In this document: positions 37,139 through 47,900 of the stretch, piece after piece
Numbering within the stretch: position 1 is the stretch's first letter
Layout of the letters: every line of letters starts with the position of its first letter
DNA from: Neodontobutis hainanensis
Lineage: Eukaryota; Chordata; Actinopteri; Gobiiformes; Odontobutidae
DNA length: 64,000 nt
Assembly (NCBI GenBank): GCA_024349245.1
Contig: JALDNG010000022.1
Coordinates: forward strand, 8,521,001 to 8,585,000
Direction: 5' to 3'
Notes under the pieces: model-generated
The model's input: the letters and a program-made list of their open reading frames with translations, nothing else
What the model was told of the DNA's origin: nothing
The model's database searches: none
Program-made: the position numbers and the translations under genes

Positions 37139-37619
37139 AGTGACGGCAGGTGTTGTAAAGCGAGGTGGTGAGCTTCTTGCTGTGGTTCTTGTCTATGGGA
37201 AAAAACTGGGTTATCTTAAGTTAGACAATCATAATAGTCCCACGTGGCTTTTTACTTTTAGTTTCCATACGCTTTTATGGACATAATGTTTTGCCCCCAC
37301 TTTTGTTTGTAAAATGTATAAGAATATAGTATGTAAACTGAATGCATGTAAACAGTTTTTTAAGTCACAACAATTGAAAAATAGTTAAAACTAATTCCAG
37401 ATAATGGAAAGTGTAGATGAACTGTTCTATAATTGTGTTAATGGTAGCCCAGTTCTGAGTAACATTGCCCACCACCACCGCTGTTCTAAATCCTACCACT
37501 AAGGGGCGCCACAATCAAAGGAAAGTGAAAGATGCTGAGTTGTTTATGGCCCTGCATCAAAACGCATCATGCCCGTTGTTTCCCATGAAGCGATGGGACC
37601 GCCTATCATTAGCTTTTAT

Positions 37620-37624
37620 CCAAT
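37620..37624 (+). promoter_or_regulatory. CCAAT box upstream of CDKN2C
   Basis: CCAAT in the context ATCCAATCAATTG, in the likely promoter/first-exon zone of CDKN2C. Confidence 0.35.
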
Positions 37625-38767
37625 CAATTGCATGCGTCTCATTTTGGTTACTCTTTCAAAATCTAACCCTCGTAACTGTAAGAGCCATTGAAGCAGGGTA
37701 TACTTCCTTCATTCCGCACTAGAAACAACCAAGTCCTGCGATGTTTGGGAGGATAAATCAACCGCAGCGGTCCAACCATGTCCGTTTATCTAGCCCTAAA
37801 CCTGAAGATGGGATACTTTATCGGAGATCTTATGAGCGGTGTTTGATGTTGGAGTGGTGTTGGTGAATATACGGTAGGCTTGTGACTATTTTGTAAAATT
37901 AAAGCAGTGCAGCGTAGTCACATTCACATGTAGCCTATAACAAACCATTAAAGACCGATTTTTTTAATATAGAGCTAGAAAGTAAAGTCTTTCGTTTGCT
38001 GATAATAGGCAGTAGGCTAGGCTACGTGATTTGAAATTATAGGTTAACTCCGTAATAGGCCTGCAAGTGATAAACACACACCCTTGTTTTAGTTTTTTTT
38101 TTAGCTAAGTTGTAGCCTAAGTAAAGTGTCAAGAAGTGGGCACGTGCACGTCATGACCGTCTCTAAAGAATGGGGTCTTGGCTTTTGGCATTTGTTATAA
38201 GTCTGATGTCTTTGGAGTAATATTAAAAAACAATAAAGCAGGGTTTCGAATCAAATAAATGACCCCGGAAAATCAGGCTGTTTTTTTAATATCGCCTGTA
38301 AAAAACAAAAAAACAAAAAACAACAAAAATGACACAGAGGAAGTGTGGTAATTCATCAAATTTAGGGATGTGACAACCTTGAGATCACATACAAATAGGA
38401 TACAATATAAAACTGCCTGTCATCCATGTGTGGCTGAATAAAATAACAGAGAATAATAATGCTCATATAACATCACAAGTAGATGGAAGCTGTAGACATA
38501 AACTAGTCCTTTTGCAAACCTGAGCATATTTTATTGAGTTTAAATAAAACCTTGCTATTGTAGAAATGAATTTTACTTTTTTAATGGCATTTCCTAGATA
38601 CAGATGTAGATATGTAGACCATAGGCCTATTTCAGAGCATGTGATCAGGTGGAGGGAGGTCCTCCTTAGCTGCCATCCTGAATTGCAGTTGGCTATATAT
38701 ATTCCACCATTTTACCAGTTTCTCACAGATGCGCCTTTGTTCTTTCTGGTTTTTGTTTCTTTCAAGA

Positions 38768-38899
38768 ATGGCACAGAATTTACCAGAAGACGAGCTTTGC
38801 AATGCCTCTGCCAGTGGAAACCTCTCCAAAGTTTTGCGGTTGCTAGAGACAGGAGCAGCAATAAATGGGCTGAATACTTACAAAAGAACAGCACTGCAG
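38768..38899 (+). CDS. cdkn2c: CDKN2C coding exon 1
   Basis: Forty-four codons beginning MAQNLPEDELCNASASGNLS and ending RTALQ. The acceptor TTTCTTTCAAG ends at 38766, so the coding exon carries a single 5' UTR base. Donor GTTGGT. Confidence 0.95.
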
Positions 38900-39522
38900 G
38901 TTGGTGCTATAATATTTTCATTTGTGTGTTTTTATATCGGATGTTGTAATGTGGCATAGTTAGTTTGATTAAATAGGTTAAAAAGGTTACTTTATGCAAG
39001 CACATGGACTTATTAACTTCCTCATTCTCCATCTTTGTTGTAACTGTACTCTATGAAAATGGAAAAGAAAAGACTTTATACTTATTGCCACATTTACCAA
39101 TTTTTTTTGGCAGAATCTGTTAAATTTTAATTGTTTAAAATAAAACTGTTAAGTAATTAAAATGTGAAAGATGAAGAGCAGAAAGAAACTTGGAAAAATA
39201 CAGGCCTTGAACTTGAGAAATCAAAACTGGGTAATACTTTATTATTGCTACACACAATGAAACATTGTAATGCATTAATAAATGTATAGTGATGAATTAA
39301 TAAATAAATATTTCCTAAATGTTGATTTATCATTAGTAGATTAGTAGATGTAACTATACATGAGCCTATTATTCTAGATGCAAACATTTACAACTATATT
39401 CAAAATGTGATTATTAATGTAGGACAAATATACTTACATAAGACTAATAAAGGCCTCTTTGCGTGTGTGTATGTATCTTTATACTTTTGTGTGTGTAAGT
39501 TTGTACATATATAGTTTTTTTT

Positions 39523-39617
<95 letters not shown>

Positions 39618-40225
39618 TAATATATATACTAATATATATTAAACTATATAAAATATAATATATATAATAATATAGTTTTGTATATATATATTTATAACAT
39701 AAAACTATTATTATTGTATTATAGCCTACTATTACAGTAGATTATTGTTATTTGTCTCGTTTTTTTTGTAAAATGAAGACAACAATTAGGTGAAGATGTA
39801 CTCTGAAAACGTTTACATATCCGGCCTTTTACCTGTTTTTTGGCTCTGTTCAGGTGGCAAAGTTGGGGAACACGAAGCTGGTTGCAGCTCTTCTTCGCGC
39901 AGGAGCAGACCACACTGTGCGTGACCCCGTCTTCGGTCTCACTGTGACCCATGACACTGCGCGAGAGGGCTTTGAGGATACGTTGGGCGTGCTGCTGGAG
40001 TACGGGGTGGACGTGAACGCGACGGATGGAAGGGGCAACCTGCCGTTGCACCTGGCCGCCATGAAAGGTCACCTGAGCGTAGTGCAGCTGCTGATAGGAC
40101 GCACTGCGCACCCCCAGAGCGTCAACGGCAAGGGCCTGACAGCGTTGCAGCTGGCTCAGCAGTGCAAGAAAGAGGCCACCGCCCGCTTCATCCAGGAGCA
40201 TCTGCACGCGCCAGACAACATTTAA
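38768..40225 (+). CDS. cdkn2c: CDKN2C, cyclin-dependent kinase 4/6 inhibitor p18-INK4c
   Basis: INK4 proteins bind CDK4 and CDK6, block D-cyclin activation and so hold cells in G1. Two coding exons give 167 residues, against 168 for human p18. The product is a stack of five ankyrin repeats (about residues 6-34, 38-67, 71-99, 104-132 and 137 onward), with GRGNLPLHLAAMKGHLSVVQ as the best-preserved repeat. Exon 1 ends in phase 0 in TALQ|VAKLGN, the conserved INK4 splice position. Exon 2 is GC- and CpG-rich in an AT-rich setting. The neighbour FAF1 in head-to-head order supports CDKN2C rather than CDKN2D. The start is set by an acceptor one base before the ATG and by alignment with the family. 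Confidence 0.96.
38900..39853 (+). other. CDKN2C intron between coding exons
   Basis: A 954 bp AT-rich intron dominated in its 3' half by a long TA dinucleotide array. No other feature seen. Confidence 0.9.
39529..39616. repeat. (TA)n microsatellite, about 44 units
   Basis: Uninterrupted TA dinucleotides, followed by decayed TATATACTAA units to about 39700. Self-complementary, so able to form cruciforms or long hairpins in the CDKN2C pre-mRNA. Confidence 0.98.
39854..40225 (+). CDS. cdkn2c: CDKN2C coding exon 2 (ankyrin repeats 2-5, stop)
   Basis: It encodes 123 residues from VAKLGNTKLVAALLRAGADH to HAPDNI and the TAA stop. Acceptor GTTCAG. Confidence 0.96.
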   Translation: MAKLGNTKLVAALLRAGADHTVRDPVFGLTVTHDTAREGFEDTLGVLLEYGVDVNATDGRGNLPLHLAAMKGHLSVVQLLIGRTAHPQSVNGKGLTALQLAQQCKKEATARFIQEHLHAPDNI

Positions 40226-41101
40226 CTGAAGTGGCACATAAAGGGGTTTAAAAGAGAGGACTTTTCTTCTCTGGAGCTTGTAGTGCTACGGTCAGTGTGA
40301 TGTTTGCAGACTAGCGCAAGAAATTGAGCATTATGAGATAAGCTCTTATTAACGCGGTCAAGCCGAACTAATTAACTAACTCTTCATTTGGTATTTTTTA
40401 TCTTTAAATACAATGTAGGCCTACAGGCAGCGCTTACAGCGTTCTCACCCTTTTAATTAATATTTGTAACGAATTTCGTTCGGAAGCTAATAGCTCATTT
40501 TAATATCGCAACAGATCGTAAAACTAATGTCAAGCTGAAATAAGACTTACATTCTGTCATACTAATCCAATGGCAATAGAACAACTTTATTTACAGCAAA
40601 AACAAGTGGGTTAAGCGAATGAGGCAGATATATTTGGACGCAGTTGATGTGTTGAAATGTGCAGTGCTCAAAAGGCGAGGTTAATGTTTTGTAATTGATT
40701 GATTTCTGAAAGTTGAAGGTGGAAGGGTCAAACGCAGGTTGTAAGGGCTTGAGGTATTTAGTTCATCTCTAGAACTCGCACTACTACCATCCATTGACCA
40801 ATATAATGGAAAACAGTTTTAAGCTTTACATTCACTTAATGGTTCACGCAGTAGCCTATGGCGTTACTCTTAAATCCTGTAATCTGATTACTGTGCAGAG
40901 ACATTTTCTTGCATCAAAGTGTGATTTTTATCTCGACATGTAACTGTAATTTTATTTCCTAGGCCTACGAGGCCTAAAGTTCTATAAGCCCCCATAAATG
41001 GGAGGAGTTGTGTGTGGTTGGGGCTGTTGGGATTGGCTGCAGAGGATGTGGGAGGGTTTTCTGAGGAGGTGTAGACTCCCATTTTCTTAACTGTACAGTA
41101 A

Positions 41102-41107
41102 AATAAA
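41102..41107 (+). terminator. Candidate CDKN2C poly(A) signal
   Basis: AATAAA about 880 bp after the CDKN2C stop, followed by a GT-rich stretch (GGTTTTGTAAATTTAGTGT). It is the best candidate by position, not proven. Confidence 0.45.
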
Positions 41108-43412
41108 CAGGTTTTGTAAATTTAGTGTCTAACTCTATATTCTATATATAAATATCTTGACAAATGTTTGAAACCTCTTTTTGTGATCCAGTGTAAGATT
41201 ACTTGCACTTACCATTTTGAAACAACAAACTCCTCGAAGAAAATACATGATAAAAAATTATATATAAAAACATAACATGGTTTTACACATATTACCACCA
41301 AGCCTTAAATTCATCTAACATCGAATGAATCAGTTTTTATTTTCAATGCCTATTTATTATTTGTTGGTAGTACACAGCATATGCATATTTATGCTTATAA
41401 ACAAGGAAACAAGCATTCCAAACTCAAACCACTCATATCCACATTTAATAAACCATATCATCACAAAATAAAAAGAAGATCCACTTAAGAAATGTATTTT
41501 TTCCGCAATTTGGACATAAATAAATAGGTTCCTTCTTCTAAAGTTGGGTGGCCCCAATTCTAGAAGGGTTTATTGTTGATCCTTGGCAGATAGAGTGTTA
41601 TAAATGAGGGAAGTGGCAGCTTTCCCTCAAATCATAACTGCCATTTTCATAATTAATAATAACCAAGCTCTACACAAACAATCATGAGTTTATTACCTTT
41701 ACAACAGTGTGGTGGAAATGTTATGTTAAAGCACAATGAGTGTTTAACAGCTGCACCAGATCCAGATTTAGCAGCCGTTAGCAGCCTGTGCTCTCTTGTA
41801 ACCTAAGGCCTTACTTATTTGCGTAAGTTCAGTGCAAAAAAAATTAAATAAATTTAAGGTGCTGACAGCACCCTAAATTTTTCTAAAACTCATTTACACA
41901 TTAACATACAAGACTTCAAATATGAAACTCATATACATAAACCACAACTGGTTTCCAAACAGACTTATATCACACGCAATATACAGGGGACACTTGTAGC
42001 ATGAATCATTTGAACCAGTTTCTGCATATTTCAAAGTTCAAACAACTCATTTGCATGCCAAAGTTAACAGGCAGAAGAAACATTGTATTTAACATTTATA
42101 TTTGTGCTTTTGTTGAAAACTGGACAAAGAACAGAAAACTTTAGGGTGGGAGGATGAATCCGAGGACAGAAACATTATCTTGACCTTATCTTGACTTAAA
42201 CTACTTAGAAGTAATTATGTCACCTTCCTCAAATTGGTGTGTCTTTCTGTCAGTGCAAATGTTTAGCTTTATATTTCATTTGGAGCTTAAGGTTTTTCTA
42301 TTGTAAAGAAAATATCTAAAGATTTGGTCAGTAATTGTTGAGAAGGGCTTTCACTAAAAAGCTCAGGGTCTCATGTTTAAATAATTTAGTAAAAAATAAA
42401 AGGTATGGTAATGAAGCAAAGCACATTGAGCTATTTCTAACAAGGATTTTATTTTAAGGATCACTGGTCTTGGAAAAAATGTTTTTGGTGTTCATCACAA
42501 CAGCATTATTAGTTGTAAGGTAACAGAAAAGAACCATCTGGCATTAACTCCAGGCAAATAGATTTACAGCAGGAGGAAAGATACGTGGTGCAGAAGCAAG
42601 GTGCTGCGTTTCTGGAAACACACTTCAGTGACACAACAAGCAGTCATGATTATACACTGGGTGGAGTTATTGCTAGAGTTACTTCCTGTTCTGTAATATT
42701 ACAATTCACAATGGTGTTTGGATGAATATTTATTTCTTAACAAAACCTTTGTACAATAGGGATGTTTTACTAAATGCACCCACACAGACATTGGTGACAT
42801 AGGTAGTAAATGCATATGCTCAGATCTTGTCGAATCTGACGAAGAAGTGCAACTATCTCAGATTTTTTTTTAGGAAATCTTGTGCTTTGGTCAGTAATTT
42901 GAGAACTCACTAACTCACTACACATCACATTGTTGACTAAAGCACGTGCAAGTGTATTTTGCTATGTCTGTGTTGCTGGTAAACTCAAGTTTAGAAAAGC
43001 CCTTATGGTGACCCACAAATACAGAACAAACTTCACGAGACATAAAATCAATCATATTTATCCTGTATGATATCAATAAAGACAGAAACTATTCAGGTGC
43101 TCCTAAACACAAGGAGGCCTGCAGAAAGGTTTAGTTTGTGTCTTATTCCAGGTCTCCACATCCAGTGGCCTAGGGTTAGGCCTAGGGTTAGGGTGACCAA
43201 GATGTCTGCATCTGAAGTGGTTTGTGTTTGGGACCCAAGTCTGCAGCATCTCAAATTAGGCGGTCTGCTAGAGTCTCTTCACCTTTTTCATGCGTCATCT
43301 TTTACAAATCATTTCAACACCAGGAAGGGAAATTAGTCATGGGACCAGGTGCTACTTTGTGATTGTATGCAAGTATAAAATCAGATTTTGAATTTTTTTA
43401 TATAAATGCTCA

Positions 43413-43418
43413 TTTATT
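43413..43418 (-). terminator. Candidate proximal RNF11 poly(A) signal
   Basis: AATAAA on the minus strand about 300 nt after the RNF11 stop. RNF11 in other vertebrates has a long 3' UTR, so more distal sites are likely. Confidence 0.3.
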
Positions 43419-43714
43419 CTCCGTACACACCATTTTCAGCTTTTCCTCTGCCAGTTCCTCCTCCAACACCAATGAAGTCTTTTCTTACAGTTTTGTCCTG
43501 ATGCAATCCTGTCCAGCAGGCCAACTGAGGAACTGAAGCATTCCCACATGCTACTCGCAACCACAAACACACATAACACCCCCAAATCACTTGGATTTTA
43601 CTACTTTGAAATGCCCAGCTTACTAATAAAGGATCTACTTCAGTAAGACGGACGTTGTGTATTTCCATTGTGTGCATATTATGTGATGGTGTGTCCAGAC
43701 TGGCCACAGGTGTG

Positions 43715-43886
43715 TCAGTTGGTTTCATAGGAGGAAAGCAAAGCAGCGTCCACAGGCTCCATGCAGGAGGGACAGGTGAAAGACCTCATCAGCCAGTCAT
43801 CTATACAGTCCATGTGGTAAATGTGCATGCAGGGCAGGAATCGGATTGGGTCTCCATACACAAAGTCCATCATACAGATGACGCAC
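43715..43886 (-). CDS. rnf11: RNF11 exon 3 (RING-H2 domain, stop)
   Basis: All eight zinc ligands (C3H2C3) can be read, from CVIC through CMHIYHMDC to CPSC, and the chain ends SSYETN and TGA. Confidence 0.97.
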
Positions 43887-44847
43887 CTGCACAGGGCAAA
43901 AATAGTTTTAAAAGCCATTTTAAAACTAACTGCAATACAGTATATATATATATATATATATATATAAATATTCTTTACTGACAAAGCTATTTAAAACATT
44001 GTACAACAATTGTAGGACCCTAATGGCGCCAGGACTCCCCTGAAAAAGAGATTTATAATCTCAGAGGGACTTTTCTGGATAAAAGAAATTAGGGACCCAG
44101 CTCAATTACAAATACCCCTGACCCAAATCAAGAGCAATAATGTCTATGATAATGCATAGTCTTATTGTTGCTTAAATTGGCCTTAAGTTGTAATGTAATT
44201 TTAGATTAATTAATTAAATATATGAAATCCACTTCCTTTTTCACAACAAGACTTTTTTTATTTGACTAGGGACTTGTTTTATCTCCTAAGACTTTTGAGG
44301 ACATACTCTTTAGTGGAACAGTAAAATTCAAAGCTTTGTGCTCACTCTCGAATTTTCTTCTCTGAGCCGTCGCGTCCAGGATCATAAACACCCTTGGGGA
44401 GGTGCTGAATGAGGCCGATGCGTTGAGCAATGCGGACCTGCTCCTCCTCGGTCAGCTGAGTCGCCAGTCGGGCCTGGCTGGGTGTTGGGTGATACACTGG
44501 TACATGAATCTGCTCCTGTAACAAGGTACACACACCTGTTTTAGTACAAAATGAACAAAGTAGTAATTATGTAATATGTTTCTGAGTGAGCAGTAAGAGT
44601 CCGTTACAGTTGAAAAAAAAAAAATAATAATTTTGATTAACCACTGGTTATATTTGTTTTATATCTGAGCACACTAGTGCAATGTTTCTCAAACAATGCT
44701 AAAATACCACTGGTGATATTTAGGTTTTCTGTAGTGGTACTCAAAGTGGAAGTCTCAGAAATTCTCTGAAAATCAATTACAACCATAATATATATTTAGA
44801 TTTTTTTTTTTTAAATGTACAAATAAACAAGACAATGACAACAATTG

Positions 44848-44920
<73 letters not shown>

Positions 44921-47900
44921 TCTCTGAAATCAAACGGTCAACTGCTTAAATGCATTTGTCAAACTGGTTACTATTTTGTCAAAACCTTTACACCAATAAT
45001 TTTTACAAAACCCTTTCACTCAGAATTAACAAAACACTGAACAAGTCCAAAAAAAAAAAATCAAGACAAGGCAGAAGTTAAACACAATTAACACACTGCA
45101 GCCTCGACTAACACACAACCATTCTAAGTCAAAAAGGCATATTTTTAATACTTTATACTTGTATCTTGATTTGTGTTTGGTTTGTTAGTTTGCCAACAGA
45201 GATAAAACTGGAACAATACAGATTAGCATGGCCCTTGCGCAAGGATGACACGCAAATTCACAAAGCAAGCGCATGAAGAGTATTTTACCGTATTCGCAAA
45301 ATAAAGGTTGTGCAGAGGATTTGTATATATAAATGGAACAAACCTGTAACTGTGTGAACATGAATAAAATCCAACAATTACACATTTTTGGGTTGGTCTG
45401 ATATGATCTGTTGGACAAACACAGCTGTGATGTGGAGGAAGTGTGTCTCATCAAAAAGACCTGATGCTGAGGATTTACTGTAGAGGATATTGTAAACTCT
45501 CCTGATGTAGGAAAGTGTTTTGGGCTATATGTAAAAATAATTAAGCTGCATCTCTTATAGTAGTTGTACTATTTATTCAGTTTGATCTATTGAGCTTGAC
45601 TTGACTAATGATAAACTGACAACTGTGTTTAGTGTTTTGCTCTGTGTATTTGGACAACAGAATGTTAATATGACAAGTTTTAGGAAATGTGTTTTAGCAA
45701 CTGTGAAAAACTGTAAAGTTTTAATAAAATACATATTGGAAACAAAATGGTCCAATTTCAACGGTACATTCAGTACTACACTTTAATAAGACTTCACAAC
45801 ATCCATCCACTTTACATTTTTTACTATGTATGAGCCGTACAAGTCAGAAGAGGATGTGGTACTTGAAGAACCAAATACTTTATGGCGGTGGTACTCAGTG
45901 AGAAAAGTTTGAGAATTATTGCTCTAGTGAAATTCAATGGAGGATAGATTTTTAATGCAGTATTATATTTGCTGCATAACTATTCAAACATTTGTAAAAT
46001 AACTAATTTCTGGCCATACAGTTGTGCTCATAAGTTTACAAACTTAGAATGTGTGATTGTTTGGCCATTTTTCAGAGAATATGAATAATAACAAAAACCT
46101 TTTTTTTTACTCATAATTATTAAACTGTGTTTACTCTTTTTAAATGATAATAACAGAAACTACCCAAACTACCCTGATCAAAAGTCTACATACCCCAGTT
46201 CTTGATACCGTGTATTTCCACCTTTAACATCAATGACAACTTTAAGTCTTTTGTGGTAGTTGTGGATGAGGCTCTTTATTTTCTCAGATGGTAAAGTCCA
46301 TTCTTTTTGGCAAAAAGCCTCCAGTTCCTGTAAATTCTTGGGCTGTCTTGCATGCACTGCACATTTGAGATCAACCCAGAGTGGCTCAATGATATTGAGG
46401 TCAGGAGACTGAGATGACCAGTCCAGAACCTTTACTTTATGCTGCTGTAGCCAATGACAGGTTGACTTGGCCTTGAGCTTTGGGTCGTTGTCATATTGGA
46501 ACGTCCAAGTACATCCCATGAACATCTTCCGGGCTGACAAGTGCGAATCTTCCTCCAGTATTTTCTGATAACATACTGCATTCAACTTGCCTTTGTAGCT
46601 CACACACACCCAATGGATCAGTGAAATGTGTCCATGTTTCACAGCAGGAATGGTGTACCCTTCATCTTAGGCCTTGTTGACTCCTCTCCAAATATGTCCG
46701 AAAGTAACATTTATGAGTCATCGCTCCAAATGACTTTGTTCCAGACGTTTTGAGGCTTGTATCTGTGCTGTTTGGCGTATTGTTAGCAGGATGCTGTGTG
46801 GCTTTTGCGTATTACTGCATAGTACCCAGTGACTCATTTTGCATCTTCAAAGTCCTTTATTTTAGATGAAGTTATTTGGGAGTTTTACTTCCTGTTTCCT
46901 GGCAGTTGTGGCTGAATTTTTCATTTTCACTGGTGATTCATGACATTCTAAATTCCTTGGATATATGTTTTTCTTTATCCCTTTCCTGTTTTATACAGGT
47001 CAATTACCTTTTCCCACACTTTTGCTTTCCCCATGACTCAGAATACAGAAATGTCATTGCAGCACTTGGTGAAAGATGCAAGGGTCTGTCAGGAGCCCCA
47101 GAAACTCATTGACCTTTCTCACACACACACACGCACACACGCACGCACGCACGCACGCACGCACGCACGAGGATTGTTCCACTTGTGTGCATGTTAGTTA
47201 TTAACTTTTGATCAGGGTCATTTGGGTAGTTTTCTGTTGTCATTGTGATTTAAAAAGAGTAAACACAATTGTTTGACAATAAATGGCTTCACCCAACCAC
47301 TGAAAGCTTTTTGTGTTATCATTCATATTCTCTGTAAAATCGCCAAAAAAAAAAAAAAAAAAGATATATCACAAATTCTGCCAGGATATGTAAACTTATG
47401 AGCACATCTGTATCTCGAACAGCTCTGGCTTCTGCCATCAGTAGTGTTTCCCTACAATTTTAAAACTACAGTAGGCTCAATTCAAAATAAAAGCATGAAA
47501 ATTTTAAACACTGCAGTGTCACATACACAGAATCAACATTATTGCAAAAAAGGGCTTTATCACAATAGGGTTTAGATTAGTCTTTTTCACGCCATGGACT
47601 AAAAAACACATTTGGCTACTTTGGTCGACCATGTTATCAACAGGCGGCTTTTTTCAATTGTCTTTAACGTGTTCAACACAAATGCAAAGTATTTCCCAAA
47701 CAACAATACTGTGTTGATACTATAAAGGGTATCATGATTGGATTTTAGATTTATTATGTTTCAATTAGTTGTTTTGTTTTTGGTAAAGCTTTGATAAACA
47801 GGGACCAAATTTTAATAAAACTGTTTTAGCAATAATGAAAAACTCAAAATTGAAAGTGAGACCAAACCACTTAAAAGAAAAAGAACAAATACGAATATAA

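Larger units (their letters stand above)
36888..38766. promoter_or_regulatory. Divergent FAF1 / CDKN2C intergenic region with both promoters
   Basis: The two genes are transcribed away from each other from this 1.9 kb interval. It holds a TGACGTAA site near the FAF1 side, a CCAAT box at 37620 and a GGGGCGCC patch at 37503. CDKN2C must have an upstream non-coding exon here, because a splice acceptor (TTTCTTTCAAG) ends one base before its ATG. A possible donor for that exon is ACG|GTAGGC near 37873, but this is a guess. Confidence 0.6.
40226..43714. other. Tail-to-tail interval: CDKN2C 3' UTR and RNF11 3' UTR
   Basis: The genes converge here. The first ~0.9 kb is probably CDKN2C 3' UTR, ending near the AATAAA at 41102. 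The part next to 43714 is RNF11 3' UTR, whose length I cannot fix. No other gene or repeat family is recognised. Confidence 0.55.
44680..45921. mobile_element. hAT-like non-autonomous element with 8 bp target duplication
   Basis: The ends read CAATGTTTCTCAAAC and, on the opposite strand, CAATAATTCTCAAAC, which fits the CAGTG..TCTCAAA ends of hAT transposons. The flanks are CACTAGTG on the left and CTCTAGTG on the right, an 8 bp duplication with one mismatch, the size expected of hAT. Subterminal TACCAC motifs recur at both ends. No transposase frame is visible in the 1,242 bp, so it is a deletion derivative or MITE. It encloses a GT array and a U6-like sequence. Confidence 0.72.
46019..47410 (-). 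mobile_element. Tc1-like DNA transposon, defective
   Basis: The ends read CAGTTGTGCTCATAAGTTTA and, on the other strand, CAGATGTGCTCATAAGTTTA, flanked by TA, the Tc1/mariner target. The inverted repeats are long (about 200 bp): GAGAATATGAATnATAACA and an inner GATCAAAAGT direct repeat occur at both ends, i.e. an IR/DR layout. The 1,392 bp element carries a broken transposase on the minus strand and has lost the middle N-terminal part. Confidence 0.9.

Noticed and set aside
39719..40237. 172-codon open frame on the minus strand across CDKN2C exon 2
   Set aside because: It is the antisense shadow of a GC-rich coding exon, with no domain or splice support.
43168..43197. Telomere-like TAGGGTTAGG text
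   Set aside because: Only a short duplicated CCTAGGGTTAGG motif, far too short for an interstitial telomeric array.
44855..45040. Open frame coding alternating Cys-Val
   Set aside because: It is a translation of the GT microsatellite.
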